This document shows, in pieces, positions 17,372-26,474 of a stretch of 64,000 nucleotides of DNA (positions are counted from its first letter, which is position 1; each line of letters opens with the position of its first letter). The translations under genes were made by a program, and so were the position numbers. The stretch is from the NCBI RefSeq assembly GCF_002224125.1, contig NZ_NCSM01000018.1, positions 186,001 to 250,000 on the forward strand. Reading direction: 5' to 3'. The notes below the pieces were generated by a model. The model was not told the DNA's origin and made no database searches. It worked only from the letters and a program-made list of their open reading frames with translations. This DNA comes from Streptomyces sp. NBS 14/10. GTDB lineage: Bacteria; Actinomycetota; Actinomycetes; Streptomycetales; Streptomycetaceae.

Positions 17372-19468
17372 ATGAAGATCTCATTTCTGCTGCACAACGC
17401 GTACGGAATAGGCGGCACCATCCGCACGACCTTCAATATGGCAAGCGCGCTCGCCGCCCGCCATACGGTCGAGATCGTCACCGTCATGCGGACCCACAGC
17501 GCGCCCAGTCTCCCCCTCCACCCCGCCGTCCGGATCACCCCGCTGATCGACCGGCGTCCGGAGGCGAAGGGGAGCGACGCGGAGAACCCCCTTCTCGAAC
17601 AACCCACTTCGCATATCCCGGCCGCCGAGGCGAAAGGCACCACGAACTTCAACGCGCTGACCGACCAGCGCATCGCCGCATACCTCGCGGACACCGACGC
17701 GGACGTGGTCATCGCGACCCGGCCCGGGCTGGTGATCTACCTCGCCGAGTTCGGGCAGCGCCGCTATGTGCGGATCGGGCAGGAGCACCGGATCTACGGC
17801 ACCCACCAGGCGTCGCTCCGCGCCGCCTGCGACGCCGCGATCGCCCGGCTGGACGCGTACACCACCGTCTCGGAGGCCGACGCCGGGACGCACCGCGCCC
17901 ATCTGCCCGGTGTGACCACCCGGATCGTCGGGCTGCCCAACGGGGTCCCCGCCACGGAGGTGGAGCCCTCGGACTCCTCGGCGAAGCTGGTCGTGGCGGC
18001 CGGGCGGCTCATCCCCGTCAAGCGGTACGACCTGCTGGTGGAGTCCTGGGCCACGGTCGCCGCCAAGCACCCCGACTGGCATCTGCGCATCTACGGCCGA
18101 GGCCCCCAGCAGCCCGTACTCCGCCGCCGGATCGACGAGCTCGGCCTGGCCGACCACATCACGCTCATGGGCGCCCACTCCCCCATCGAGACCGAGTGGG
18201 CCAAGGGTTCGATCGCCGCCGTCACCTCGCGCGAGGAGTCGTTCGGGATGACGATCGTGGAGGCCATGCACTGCGGTGTGCCCGTCGTCGCCACCGACTG
18301 TCCCCACGGGCCCGGCGAGATCATCACGCACGGCCGGGACGGCCTCCTCGTCCCCGTCGGCGACACCGACGCCATCGCCAAGGGGCTGCTGAGCCTGATC
18401 GAGGACGACGAGCTGCGCCGCTCGATGGGCGCGGCGGCGCGTACGGCGGCGCAGCGGTATGCGCCGGAGCGCGTGGCGCAGGCGTACGAGCAGCTGTTCA
18501 CGGAGCTCTACGAGGCGCGCGGCGCGGCCGTCCCGGCCACCCGCCGCGCACGCGGTCCGCTGCTGGGGCTCAGGACTCCGGGGACGCCCCTGAAGACCAC
18601 CCTCAAGGGCGCGGTCAAACAGCTGATCCGCAAGCCGTTGCGCCCCAGCGCCTCCTGCCGCGTCGACGCGGACGGCAATCTGACCGTCCTGATCGACCGT
18701 ACGGACATGCGCGGCACCGATCTCGCGCTCACCCTCACCCGCCGCGACGACCACGACGGCCAGGGGACGGCCCCGCTCACCCTGCCCCTGCGTCCCCCCA
18801 CCACCGACGACGCCCCCTGGACCGCGCTGCTCGACCGCCGCGCCCTCGCCCTCGCCGAGGGCCGCTGGGACCTGCACGTCGTACGGCCGGGCGACGGCGC
18901 CCGCCGCCGCGTGGACTGCCGCTTCGCGGAGGGGCGCGGGCTGCTGGACCTCGAGCCGCTGCCCGACGCCCCGTTCTCCTGGTGGATCCCGTACCGCACC
19001 GTGGGCGGCCATCTCGCCCTGCGCACCTGGCACCGCCGGGCCCACGCCGAGGCCCGTACGATCCACGCCGACGCCGAAGCGATCAACGTGGCGGGCACCC
19101 TGCACGGCACCACCTTCCCGGCGGACACGGCCCCCACCGTCCGGGCCGTTCCGCGCGGCGGCGCGTCGAGCCCCTTCACCATCCCCGTCACGGCCCTCGG
19201 CCCGGCCGACTTCCGCGCCACCATCCCGTACGAGCGGATCCGCGAGGCCGCCGCTCACTCGGCCAAGGCGCCGGTATGGGATCTGACGCTCCGTCTCGGG
19301 CCGGACGCCGGGGCGCCGGCCGACGCGGCTCCGCTCCGCGTCGGCCGCATCATGGGCGACATCGTCGACCGCAACAAGACGGACCTCTACCCGGCCACCG
19401 ACGGCATCCGCCCCTACCTGACCAAGGCGAACAACCTGGCCGTCACGTGCCCGATCCCCGGGGCGTGA
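17372..19468 (+). CDS. GT4-family glycosyltransferase with C-terminal beta-rich domain
   Basis: The 698-aa product starts at ATG 17372 (KISFLLHNAYGIGGTIRTTF). Residues 1-380 form a GT-B glycosyltransferase of the GT4 group: the N-terminal acceptor half, then VVAAGRLIPVKRYDLLVESW and the donor motif E-E-S-FGMTIVEAMHCGVPVVATDC with the two conserved Glu. Residues of about 430-690 form a second, beta-rich domain like those found on wall-polymer transferases. A role in wall teichoic acid or exopolysaccharide glycosylation is inference. The 3' end overlaps the LamG gene on the other strand by 26 bp. Confidence 0.85.
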   Translation: MKISFLLHNAYGIGGTIRTTFNMASALAARHTVEIVTVMRTHSAPSLPLHPAVRITPLIDRRPEAKGSDAENPLLEQPTSHIPAAEAKGTTNFNALTDQRIAAYLADTDADVVIATRPGLVIYLAEFGQRRYVRIGQEHRIYGTHQASLRAACDAAIARLDAYTTVSEADAGTHRAHLPGVTTRIVGLPNGVPATEVEPSDSSAKLVVAAGRLIPVKRYDLLVESWATVAAKHPDWHLRIYGRGPQQPVLRRRIDELGLADHITLMGAHSPIETEWAKGSIAAVTSREESFGMTIVEAMHCGVPVVATDCPHGPGEIITHGRDGLLVPVGDTDAIAKGLLSLIEDDELRRSMGAAARTAAQRYAPERVAQAYEQLFTELYEARGAAVPATRRARGPLLGLRTPGTPLKTTLKGAVKQLIRKPLRPSASCRVDADGNLTVLIDRTDMRGTDLALTLTRRDDHDGQGTAPLTLPLRPPTTDDAPWTALLDRRALALAEGRWDLHVVRPGDGARRRVDCRFAEGRGLLDLEPLPDAPFSWWIPYRTVGGHLALRTWHRRAHAEARTIHADAEAINVAGTLHGTTFPADTAPTVRAVPRGGASSPFTIPVTALGPADFRATIPYERIREAAAHSAKAPVWDLTLRLGPDAGAPADAAPLRVGRIMGDIVDRNKTDLYPATDGIRPYLTKANNLAVTCPIPGA

Positions 19469-21350
19469 GCCCGGAGGTGGAGTCCCCGGGTTCGTGAAGG
19501 CTCGAGCCTGACTCAAGAAGGGAAAGCGTTGACACGTTCACCTCGTTGAGCGCCCCCTGGAAGACACGCACCTCGTCGATGGCCCCGGAGAAGTGGTCGC
19601 CGCCGTCCGAATCGGTCGCGGAACGGCCGACATCGAGGCGCGTCGTGGAGAGGTCCCAGGAGTTGGTCCACAGGGTCTGCCCACCGGCCAGTTGGCCGTT
19701 GACGTAGAGCCTGACCTCACGGGTCGTCGCGTCGTACGCCAACGCCAGATGGTCGCCCTGACCCTCCGTACTGGGCAGCTCGGCCGCGTCCCGGGCCGTG
19801 CTGACCGTGGCGCCGCTGTCGTCCCGGCTCGTCACCGCGAGCTCCCATCGGTGTGCGGAGGCCGAATAACGCACCACGGCGGCCTGGGTGGAGTGACCGG
19901 AGAGGCTCAGGACAGTCTGGTCCTCGCCCGTGTCCAGGGGCGACAGTCGGGCTCGGGCGGTGATCGAGAAGCTGTCCTCGGGGGCCAGCAGCCCGGCCTC
20001 CCGGTCGCCGAACGCACTGGTGCCGTTCAGGGCCAGGTGTCCGTTGCCTCTGAGGGCGTCCGCATCCGGATCGACGACGCAGTCCGGGTCCGTACCGGGG
20101 TCGCACCCGGGGTCCGGCGTGGTGTAGATCGACGCGCCGCCACGCAGCGAGAGCCCCGCTCCCGCCGGCTCGTCCGGCCGCTTCGGATCCATGTCGGGGG
20201 CGACACCGCCGATGGCGGATTCAAGGGGCCAGTACGCGACCTGATGCGGCTTCACGGCGCCCAGCTCATCGGCCTCGGGCGACGGGACGACACGGTCGTA
20301 CGCCCGCACATCCGCGACAGTGCCCCGAAGGTGGCCGGTGTAGCCGGAGCCGGCCCCCTCCCGACCGATCTGCAAGCCGCCGGTACCGCTGGCCACCGTA
20401 CGGCCGCGCTGGATGTCTTCCTTCACCAGGCGCCCGTTCACATACAGCCGGAGGCTGCCCGCTTCGGCGTCGTACACCCCCAGGAGATGGATCCAGCTCT
20501 GCCGTGGCGCGGCGCCGCCCGACACCGCCCACGACAAAGGCCTGCTCCCGGCGGGCGACGCGCGAAAGGCCCAGGCACCTGCCTCGTCGTCATATCCCAG
20601 GGCGAAGCCGGGCCCGTCGGTGCCGTCCTGGCTGACCACGGTCATCGAGCGGGAGGGACGGTCGGGCAGGTACACCCAGGCCCCCACCGCGAACGCCTTG
20701 CGCGTGTCGAGTGCCGACCCACCCGCGTCCAGGTAGGCATCGCTCGTGCCGTCCAGGGCCGCCGCCGTGCCGGTGTTCCAGCCGTGGCTGGGCCGCCCGA
20801 ACGTCACGCCCGGCCCGGCCGTGGCCGACGGAGCGGACCCGGTTCCCTGGGCGCGTTCCGAACCTTCGGGGTCGTCCAGCCGCCAGGCAGCCTTGGGCGT
20901 GCGTCCGGTGGCGACCTGGAACACAGAAGTACCCAACCCCACAGTGGAACCTTTGCTGTCGTACGCCCTCACAGAGAGGATGTACGGGGCAGGGTGGTCG
21001 GGCATGAAACGGATGGACACCGGACCGCCAGGGTCAGCCGTGGTGACGGTCCCGTGGCTTTGTCCGGTGAAGTCGTACATGTATCGCACCGCGTCGGGCG
21101 ACTCGGCGTCGAAGGTGAAAGTGCCGTACTCCCCCGCGCCGTCATGCCACTGGTCGTCCTCCGGATACCGGTCCGAGGTGATGGTCACCGGCTGGATCTC
21201 CGCCGCAGCGGCCGCGGTCACACCCAACGGCAACTCGGCGGGAAGGCCTGCGACCCCCGCTGTGAGCAGCACGGTCAGCGCCGCGGTCACCGACCCGGCC
21301 CGCGCCCAGCGTCTGTGTCTGTGGCCGTCTCTTCCGTCTCGCTGTCGCAT
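19443..21350 (-). CDS. Secreted LamG (concanavalin-like jellyroll) protein
   Basis: This 635-aa protein has a long Arg-rich signal peptide (about residues 1-50, ending near AAAAAEI), then an Ig/FnIII-like segment (about 55-145) and two LamG-like domains (about 160-345 and 375-595). The LamG domains carry the repeated pattern LYVNGRLV/LYVNGQLA and end in VRAYDR and VRVFQG. ATG 21350 was preferred to GTG 21356 because AAGGGG lies 5 nt upstream of the ATG. The last 35 or so residues are not LamG-like and read through into the 3' end of the glycosyltransferase gene, which suggests loss of an original stop or a 3' truncation. Confidence 0.8.
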   Translation of the reverse strand: MRQRDGRDGHRHRRWARAGSVTAALTVLLTAGVAGLPAELPLGVTAAAAAEIQPVTITSDRYPEDDQWHDGAGEYGTFTFDAESPDAVRYMYDFTGQSHGTVTTADPGGPVSIRFMPDHPAPYILSVRAYDSKGSTVGLGTSVFQVATGRTPKAAWRLDDPEGSERAQGTGSAPSATAGPGVTFGRPSHGWNTGTAAALDGTSDAYLDAGGSALDTRKAFAVGAWVYLPDRPSRSMTVVSQDGTDGPGFALGYDDEAGAWAFRASPAGSRPLSWAVSGGAAPRQSWIHLLGVYDAEAGSLRLYVNGRLVKEDIQRGRTVASGTGGLQIGREGAGSGYTGHLRGTVADVRAYDRVVPSPEADELGAVKPHQVAYWPLESAIGGVAPDMDPKRPDEPAGAGLSLRGGASIYTTPDPGCDPGTDPDCVVDPDADALRGNGHLALNGTSAFGDREAGLLAPEDSFSITARARLSPLDTGEDQTVLSLSGHSTQAAVVRYSASAHRWELAVTSRDDSGATVSTARDAAELPSTEGQGDHLALAYDATTREVRLYVNGQLAGGQTLWTNSWDLSTTRLDVGRSATDSDGGDHFSGAIDEVRVFQGALNEVNVSTLSLLESGSSLHEPGDSTSGLTPRGSGT

Positions 21351-21446
21351 CCCCACCCCTTGTGATCAGATCATCTGACGCAAGGGAGACTTCCCGAACA
21401 GGCGTGCGCATACAAGGCGGTAACGGGCCAACAGAGCCGCTGACCC

Positions 21447-22325
21447 TCAGCAGCAGCCCGCCCCCGGCGCCGGATGCGCCAGCGGCAGCGTCCGCTTGTT
21501 GCGCGCCTCGCGGTTGCGGGCGGCGAGTTGGTCATCGGCGGGGTAGCCGACCTCTTCCAGGGTCAGCCCATGGGGGCGGACGACATGGACCGCGGAGTCG
21601 CGCACCCCGGCGGCCAGCACCTTGGCGGGCCAGTCCGCCGGGCGGTGGCCGTCGCCGACGAAGAGAAGGGCGCCGACCAGGGCCCGGACCATGTTGTGGC
21701 AGAAGGCGTCGGCGCGCACGGCCCCCGTGATGATGCCGTCGGGGCCGCGCTCCCAGCTCAGCCGCTGGAGGGTGCGGATGGTGGTGGCGCCGTCGCGCTT
21801 CTTGCAGTACGCCGCGAAGTCGTGCTCCCCGAGCAGCTTCTGCGCGGCCTCGTTCATGGCGTCCACGTCCAGCGGCCAGTCGTGCCACAGCACATGGCCG
21901 CGCAGCAGCGGGTCGACGCCGCCGGGGTGGTCGACGACGCGGTAGGCGTAGCGGCGCCAGACGGCGGAGAAGCGGGCGTTGAAGCCGGGCGGGGCCTCGG
22001 CGACGGACCAGACGCGTATGTCGTGCGGAAGCCGGCCGGCCAGGCGGCGCAGCAGCTTCTCGTGGTGCTCGGCCCAGACGGGCTCCGGGAGGTCGACATG
22101 GGCCACCTGGCCGCGCGCGTGGACGCCCGCGTCGGTGCGGCCCGCGACCGTCAGCTCCACCGGGTCCTGCATGCGCATGACGACCTGCAGGGCGCTCTCC
22201 AGCTCGCCCTGTACGGTGCGCACCGTGTCCCGGCCGCGCTGCTTGGCCCAGCCCGAGAAGTCCGTGCCGTCGTACGACAGGTTCAGCCGGACGCGTACAT
22301 AGCCTTCGGGCGCCTCGTCCGTCAC
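21447..22325 (-). CDS. truA: tRNA pseudouridine(38-40) synthase
   Basis: TruA isomerises U38-U40 in the anticodon arm of tRNAs. The 292-aa product (GTG start at 22325) has the catalytic motif GRTDAGVHA with Asp65, the YDGTDFSGW block and the C-terminal [11 protein letters not shown]. It follows rplQ, a common neighbour, but a 16-bp-stem terminator lies between them. It ends in a Cys-Cys pair (GAGCC). Confidence 0.95.
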   Translation of the reverse strand: MTDEAPEGYVRVRLNLSYDGTDFSGWAKQRGRDTVRTVQGELESALQVVMRMQDPVELTVAGRTDAGVHARGQVAHVDLPEPVWAEHHEKLLRRLAGRLPHDIRVWSVAEAPPGFNARFSAVWRRYAYRVVDHPGGVDPLLRGHVLWHDWPLDVDAMNEAAQKLLGEHDFAAYCKKRDGATTIRTLQRLSWERGPDGIITGAVRADAFCHNMVRALVGALLFVGDGHRPADWPAKVLAAGVRDSAVHVVRPHGLTLEEVGYPADDQLAARNREARNKRTLPLAHPAPGAGCC

Positions 22326-22346
22326 CCAGAAATCCTCTCCATGCGG

Positions 22347-22384
22347 GACGGGCCCGCCCCCAAGTCGCTGGGGGCGGGCCCGTC
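22347..22384 (-). terminator. Intrinsic terminator downstream of rplQ
   Basis: A perfect 16-bp stem: GACGGGCCCGCCCCCA (22347-22362), loop AGTCGC, complement 22369-22384. It lies 60 bp after the rplQ stop and 22 bp before the truA start on the minus strand, so most alpha-operon transcripts should end before truA. Confidence 0.85.
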
Positions 22385-22413
22385 ACCTCAAGCCGTCAGA
22401 ACGCTCAGGCGTC

Positions 22414-22442
22414 CGGCTCACCCCCGCGCAAGCGGGGAACAG
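22414..22442 (-). repeat. Solitary type I-E CRISPR-repeat-like unit beside the rplQ stop
   Basis: Read on the minus strand, the 29 nt start CTGTTCCCCGC, continue through the 4-nt loop TTGC, and end GCGGGGGTGAGCCG. The CCCCGC-N4-GCGGGG palindrome, the 29-nt length and the GTTCCCC and CCG ends match the E. coli type I-E repeat at about 20 of 29 positions. There is only one copy here and no cas gene in the window. The unit is flanked by an 11-bp direct repeat, CTCAGGCGTCC (22404-22414 and 22444-22454), which is the 3' end of rplQ including its stop codon. Confidence 0.5.
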
Positions 22443-22444
22443 CC

Positions 22445-22969
22445 TCAGGCGTCCTTGGACTCTTCCGCCGGGGCCTCAGCCTCAGCGGCCTCCGCCGGAG
22501 CCTCGGCGGCCTCGTCCTTCTTCAGGCCCTCGAGCGCCTGGTCGCCGGCAGCGTCCTTCGCGGTGCGCTTGGTGGCGGCCTCGGCCTCGCCGACAGCCTC
22601 CTGCTGCACGGTCAGCGCCTCGACCAGCTCGATGACCGCCATGGGCGCGTTGTCGCCACGGCGGTTACCGATCTTGGTGATACGGGTGTAGCCACCCGGG
22701 CGGTTCTCGTAGCGCGGGCCGATCTCCGTGAAGAGAGTGTGCACGACGCTCTTGTCACGGATGGTCGCCAGCACCAGACGGCGGTTGTGAAGGTCGCCCT
22801 TCTTCGCCTTGGTGATCAGCTTCTCCGCGACCGGGCGCAGGCGGCGGGCCTTCGCCTCGGTGGTCTTGATGCGGCCGTGCTCGAACAGCGAGGTGGCGAG
22901 GTTCGCCAGCATCAGCCGCTCGTGCGCCGCGCTGCCGCCCAGACGGGCACCCTTGGTGGGCCTCGGCAT
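22445..22969 (-). CDS. rplQ: 50S ribosomal protein L17 (bL17)
   Basis: The 174-aa product starts at ATG 22969 ([20 protein letters not shown]). The L17 core is residues 1-116. The last 55 or so residues are an Ala/Glu-rich acidic tail ([17 protein letters not shown]) typical of actinomycetes. It is the last gene of the alpha-type operon, after rpoA. Confidence 0.97.
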   Translation of the reverse strand: MPRPTKGARLGGSAAHERLMLANLATSLFEHGRIKTTEAKARRLRPVAEKLITKAKKGDLHNRRLVLATIRDKSVVHTLFTEIGPRYENRPGGYTRITKIGNRRGDNAPMAVIELVEALTVQQEAVGEAEAATKRTAKDAAGDQALEGLKKDEAAEAPAEAAEAEAPAEESKDA

Positions 22970-23095
22970 TGTTTCTCCTTTTTGTCTGCACCGGCCGTAT
23001 GAGGTACCGGTGTCAGTTACCGACGGGCGAGCGCCCGCCGGAAGTCTTCACACTTCAGCTCAGGGCCCCGAGCGCGAAGCTCGGGGCCCCAGGGC

Positions 23096-24118
23096 TCAGT
23101 ACTGCTCGGTCTCGACGAAACCGGCGTCCGCGTCGTCGTCCGCGCCGAACGCGTCCGCGGCAGCGGTCGGGTCGAACCCGGGCGGGCTGTCCTTGAGCGC
23201 CAGGCCCATACCGGCCAGCTTGGCCTTGACCTCGTCGATCGACTTGGCGCCGAAGTTGCGGATGTCGAGCAGGTCCGCCTCGGACCGCGCCACGAGCTCA
23301 CCCACGGAGTGGATGCCCTCGCGCTTGAGGCAGTTGTACGAGCGGACGGTGAGCTCGAGCTCCTCGATCGGCAGCGCCAGATCGGCGGCCAGGGCGGCGT
23401 CCGTGGGGGACGGGCCCATGTCGATGCCCTCGGCGTCGATGTTCAGCTCGCGGGCGAGACCGAACAGCTCGACCAGGGTCTTACCGGCGGAGGCCATGGC
23501 GTCACGCGGACGCATCGCCTGCTTGGTCTCGACGTCGACGATCAGCTTGTCGAAGTCGGTGCGCTGCTCGACACGGGTCGCCTCGACCTTGTAGGTGACC
23601 TTGAGCACCGGCGAGTAGATGGAGTCGACCGGGATCCGGCCGATCTCCTGGCCGACCTGCTTGTTCTGGACGGCGGAGACATAGCCGCGGCCGCGCTCGA
23701 CGGTCAGCTCCATCTCCAGCTTGCCCTTGCTGTTCAGCGTGGCCAGGACCAGGTCGGGGTTGTGCACCTCGACACCGGCCGGCGGGGCGATGTCGGCGGC
23801 GGTGACCAGACCGGGGCCCTGCTTGCGCAGGTACATCACGACCGGCTCGTCGTGCTCGGAGGAGACGACCAGCTGCTTGATGTTGAGGATGAGGTCGGTG
23901 ACGTCCTCCTTGACGCCCGGCACGGTGGTGAACTCGTGCAGGACCCCGTCGATCCGGATGCTGGTGACAGCCGCACCGGGGATCGAGGAGAGGAGCGTAC
24001 GACGCAGGGAGTTGCCGAGGGTGTAGCCGAAGCCCGGCTCCAGCGGCTCGATCACGAACCGGGAGCGGAATTCGTCGACGACCTCTTCGGTCAACGAAGG
24101 ACGCTGAGCGATCAGCAT
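23096..24118 (-). CDS. rpoA: RNA polymerase alpha subunit
   Basis: The 340-aa product ([12 protein letters not shown]) has the normal length for Streptomyces. The N-terminal dimerisation domain covers about residues 1-230 and includes [21 protein letters not shown] linker leads to the C-terminal domain at about 250-315 with the helix-hairpin-helix ([16 protein letters not shown], then [14 protein letters not shown]) that contacts UP elements and activators. It is preceded by a 142-bp spacer carrying alternative hairpins, downstream of rpsD. Confidence 0.98.
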   Translation of the reverse strand: MLIAQRPSLTEEVVDEFRSRFVIEPLEPGFGYTLGNSLRRTLLSSIPGAAVTSIRIDGVLHEFTTVPGVKEDVTDLILNIKQLVVSSEHDEPVVMYLRKQGPGLVTAADIAPPAGVEVHNPDLVLATLNSKGKLEMELTVERGRGYVSAVQNKQVGQEIGRIPVDSIYSPVLKVTYKVEATRVEQRTDFDKLIVDVETKQAMRPRDAMASAGKTLVELFGLARELNIDAEGIDMGPSPTDAALAADLALPIEELELTVRSYNCLKREGIHSVGELVARSEADLLDIRNFGAKSIDEVKAKLAGMGLALKDSPPGFDPTAAADAFGADDDADAGFVETEQY

Positions 24119-24176
24119 GGTGTTTCGATCCTTCAGTCGTGGGCGCCCGCTATTTGACGCCCTCTGTACTGACGAT

Positions 24177-24216
24177 GGTACGGGCGGCACGGGCCAAACG
24201 GCTCGTACCGCCCGTA
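24177..24216 (-). promoter_or_regulatory. Overlapping alternative hairpins between rpsD and rpoA
   Basis: Two inverted repeats share sequence. GGTACG (24177-24182) pairs with CGTACC (24204-24209), and TACGGGCGG (24179-24187) pairs with CCGCCCGTA (24208-24216). They cannot form at the same time. The site is in the 142-bp rpsD-rpoA spacer, which could hold an attenuator or internal promoter. Confidence 0.4.
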
Positions 24217-24260
24217 ATCCGGAGCCCCTCCACGAATGGCGAGAGGCCCAAGCGTCGTGC

Positions 24261-24887
24261 TTACTTCGAGTAGAGCTCGACGATCAGCTGCTCCTGCACC
24301 TGGGTGTCGATCACCTGGCGCTCGGGCAGCGAGTGGACGAGGATCCGCAGCTGCGACGGAATGGCCTCGAGCCACGCCGGCACGGTGCGCTCGCCGGCCT
24401 CGGCCTGAGCCACCTGGAAGGGGGTCAGGGTCCGGGACTTCGGGCGGACCTCGATGATGTCGTTCACGGCGACGCGGGCCGACGGGATGTCGGTCTTGCG
24501 GCCGTTCACATTGATGTGCCCGTGGCGGACCAGCTGCCGGGCGTGGTCGCGGGACTTGGCGAAGCCGGCCCGGTAGACCACGTTGTCCAGCCGCGACTCG
24601 AGGATGCGAAGAAGGTTCTCACCGGTCTTGCCGGTCTTCTTGTTCGCCTCCGCGTAGTAACCACGGAACTGCTTCTCAAGGACGCCGTAGATACGGGTGG
24701 CCTTCTGCTTCTCACGGAGCTGCAGCAGGTACTCGCTGTCCTTGGTGCGCCCGCGACCGTGCTCACCCGGGGGGTAAGGACGGATCTCGATCGGGCACTT
24801 TGCGCTCTCGCACTTGCTCCCCTTGAGGAAGAGCTTCTGCTTCTCCCGACGGCAACGCTTGCAGTCGGCCCCGGTGTAACGCGCCAT
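24261..24887 (-). CDS. rpsD: 30S ribosomal protein S4 (uS4)
   Basis: The 208-aa product begins [16 protein letters not shown] and carries four Cys (9, 12, 26, 31) that match the zinc-binding form of S4. The S4 RNA-binding domain lies at about 95-160 ([21 protein letters not shown] and the HINVNGR turn). It is a primary 16S-binding protein. In E. coli S4 represses the alpha operon; the structured spacer downstream of rpsD is a place to look for similar control here. Confidence 0.97.
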   Translation of the reverse strand: MARYTGADCKRCRREKQKLFLKGSKCESAKCPIEIRPYPPGEHGRGRTKDSEYLLQLREKQKATRIYGVLEKQFRGYYAEANKKTGKTGENLLRILESRLDNVVYRAGFAKSRDHARQLVRHGHINVNGRKTDIPSARVAVNDIIEVRPKSRTLTPFQVAQAEAGERTVPAWLEAIPSQLRILVHSLPERQVIDTQVQEQLIVELYSK

Positions 24888-24915
24888 TTTCTGGTATCTC
24901 TCCTACTTCAGCTGG

Positions 24916-25320
24916 TCAGACGCGGCGACGCTTGGGCGGGCGGCATCCGTTGTGCGGAGTCGGAGTGACGTCCTGGATCGAACCCACCTCCAGGCCGGTG
25001 GCCTGGAGCGAGCGGATCGCGGTCTCACGGCCGGAGCCCGGACCCTTGACGAACACGTCGACCTTGCGCATGCCGTGCTCCTGCGCCCGGCGGGCGGCCG
25101 ACTCGGCGGCCATCTGCGCGGCGAACGGAGTCGACTTGCGCGAGCCCTTGAAGCCGACGTGGCCGGCCGAGGCCCAAGAGATCACGTTCCCGGTCGGGTC
25201 GGTGATCGAGACGATGGTGTTGTTGAACGTGCTCTTGATGTGAGCGTGCCCGTGGGCGACGTTCTTCTTCTCCTTGCGGCGCACCTTCTTGGCGCCGGCC
25301 GTACGGCTCTTCGGAGGCAT
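24916..25320 (-). CDS. rpsK: 30S ribosomal protein S11 (uS11)
   Basis: The 134-aa product ([20 protein letters not shown]) contains the S11 signature: the [20 protein letters not shown] block, then [14 protein letters not shown], and ends in [10 protein letters not shown]. It lies 66 bp downstream of rpsM and 28 bp upstream of rpsD. No unusual features. Confidence 0.98.
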   Translation of the reverse strand: MPPKSRTAGAKKVRRKEKKNVAHGHAHIKSTFNNTIVSITDPTGNVISWASAGHVGFKGSRKSTPFAAQMAAESAARRAQEHGMRKVDVFVKGPGSGRETAIRSLQATGLEVGSIQDVTPTPHNGCRPPKRRRV

Positions 25321-25386
25321 TCGGTGTATCTCCCGTGGAGGTGGTCGGTCCTACAGCCGGACCGCTTGAACAGCGTCCGGTGCGGA

Positions 25387-25767
25387 CTACTTCTTGCCCG
25401 GCTTCTTCTTACCGGCGATGGCGCGACGCGGGCCCTTGCGGGTGCGGGCGTTGGTGCTGGTGCGCTGGCCGTGGACCGGCAGACCGCGGCGGTGACGCAG
25501 ACCCTGGTAGCAGCCGATCTCGACCTTGCGGCGGATGTCGGCCTGGATCTCGCGACGGAGGTCACCCTCGGTCTTGATGTTGTTGTCCACGTACTCGCGG
25601 ATCTTGACCAGGTCCTCTTCCGCCAGGTCGCGAACGCGGGTGTCCGGGTTCACGCCGGTGCTGGCGAGAGTCTGCTGGGCAAGGGTGCGCCCAATGCCGA
25701 AGACATAAGTGAGGGCGACCTCGACGCGCTTCTCGCGCGGGAGGTCAACGCCTGCGAGGCGTGCCAT
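25387..25767 (-). CDS. rpsM: 30S ribosomal protein S13 (uS13)
   Basis: The 126-aa product starts at ATG 25767 ([18 protein letters not shown]). A longer upstream frame exists but [10 protein letters not shown] is the conserved S13 N-terminus. The helix-two-turn-helix and the [13 protein letters not shown] motif are intact, with a basic tail that touches the P-site tRNA. A 194-bp spacer with two hairpins separates it from rpmJ. Confidence 0.97.
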   Translation of the reverse strand: MARLAGVDLPREKRVEVALTYVFGIGRTLAQQTLASTGVNPDTRVRDLAEEDLVKIREYVDNNIKTEGDLRREIQADIRRKVEIGCYQGLRHRRGLPVHGQRTSTNARTRKGPRRAIAGKKKPGKK

Positions 25768-25815
25768 GAATCTGGCTCCAGATGGTTGTCGGAGGTCTTC
25801 CGCAGCACCACTCCC

Positions 25816-25884
25816 GGCCGCCGCGCGGCGGCCGCCGGGTCCCCGGCCTCCGACCGGGGGTGTCGTTCCCGCGGGCACGGGAAC
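25816..25884 (-). promoter_or_regulatory. Two hairpins in the rpmJ-rpsM spacer
   Basis: GGCCGCCGCGCGGCGGCC (25816-25833) is a perfect 18-bp palindrome. GTTCCCG (25865-25871) and CGGGAAC (25878-25884) form a second hairpin. This 194-bp gap is long for the operon and may contain an attenuator or an internal promoter for rpsM-rpsK-rpsD. Confidence 0.4.
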
Positions 25885-25961
25885 GGGTGACTGCGTATGT
25901 ACGTATGTGTATGCGTCGCGCGAAGATACTGCGAGGTGCAGGTCGTGCGGTCAGGCGTACG

Positions 25962-26075
25962 TCAGCCCTGGCGCTGCTTGTGGCGCAGGTTGTCGCAGAT
26001 GACCATGACCCGGCCGTGGCGGCGGATCACCTTGCACTTGTCGCAGATCTTCTTGACGCTCGGCTTGACCTTCAT
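25962..26075 (-). CDS. rpmJ: 50S ribosomal protein L36 (bL36), zinc form
   Basis: This 37-aa gene runs from ATG 26075 to TGA at 25962-25964: [20 protein letters not shown] and so on, ending RHKQRQG. Cys11, Cys14, Cys27 and His32 form the zinc site, so this is the C+ paralogue; zinc-free copies, where present in actinomycetes, are encoded elsewhere under Zur control. It lies 28 bp after infA. Confidence 0.96.
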   Translation of the reverse strand: MKVKPSVKKICDKCKVIRRHGRVMVICDNLRHKQRQG

Positions 26076-26103
26076 GGGTGTGAGGTTCTCCGGGTCGTGA
26101 GAT

Positions 26104-26325
26104 CTACTTGTAGCGGTAGACGATCCGTCCGCGCGTCAGGTCGTACGGAGAGAGCTCCACGACGACCCGGTCATCGGGCAGGATGCGGATGTAGTGCATA
26201 CGCATCTTGCCGCTGATGTGCGCGAGGACCTTGTGACCGTTCTGAAGCTCCACCTTGAACATCGCGTTCGGCAGAGACTCGATCACGGTGCCCTCGATTT
26301 CGATGGCGCCTTGCTTCTTGGCCAT
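26104..26325 (-). CDS. infA: Translation initiation factor IF-1
   Basis: The 73-aa OB-fold protein ([20 protein letters not shown]) binds the 30S A site during initiation. MAKKQGAIE fixes the start at 26325 although the frame is open further upstream. It is the first gene after a terminator-like hairpin (26426-26448), so the infA-rpmJ-rpsM-rpsK-rpsD-rpoA-rplQ unit probably starts from a promoter between that hairpin and 26325. Confidence 0.97.
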   Translation of the reverse strand: MAKKQGAIEIEGTVIESLPNAMFKVELQNGHKVLAHISGKMRMHYIRILPDDRVVVELSPYDLTRGRIVYRYK

Positions 26326-26425
26326 GTCCTGCTTTCGGGATCGGCTACCTTGATCGGTTCGCGACATGCCGAAAGACACGCGTGAGCCGACGTGTCAGTC
26401 TACGTCAGCCCATCGAGAAACACGA

Positions 26426-26448
26426 ATCCGGGGCAGCATGCCCCGGAT
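26426..26448 (-). terminator. Terminator-like hairpin between map and infA
   Basis: ATCCGGGGCA (26426-26435), loop GCA, TGCCCCGGAT (26439-26448): a perfect 10-bp stem 26 bp after the map stop on the minus strand. Confidence 0.75.
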
Positions 26449-26474
26449 CGGAGATCATTAAGCCGATCGGGATC

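Noticed and set aside
19593..21365. A 590-codon plus-strand frame opposite the LamG gene
   Set aside because: Antisense shadow. The minus strand has a signal peptide, an RBS and two LamG domains.
22414..22442. A CRISPR array
   Set aside because: Only one repeat-like unit is present. There is no second copy at the expected distance of about 61 bp and no cas gene in the window, so it is reported as a solitary repeat-like element.
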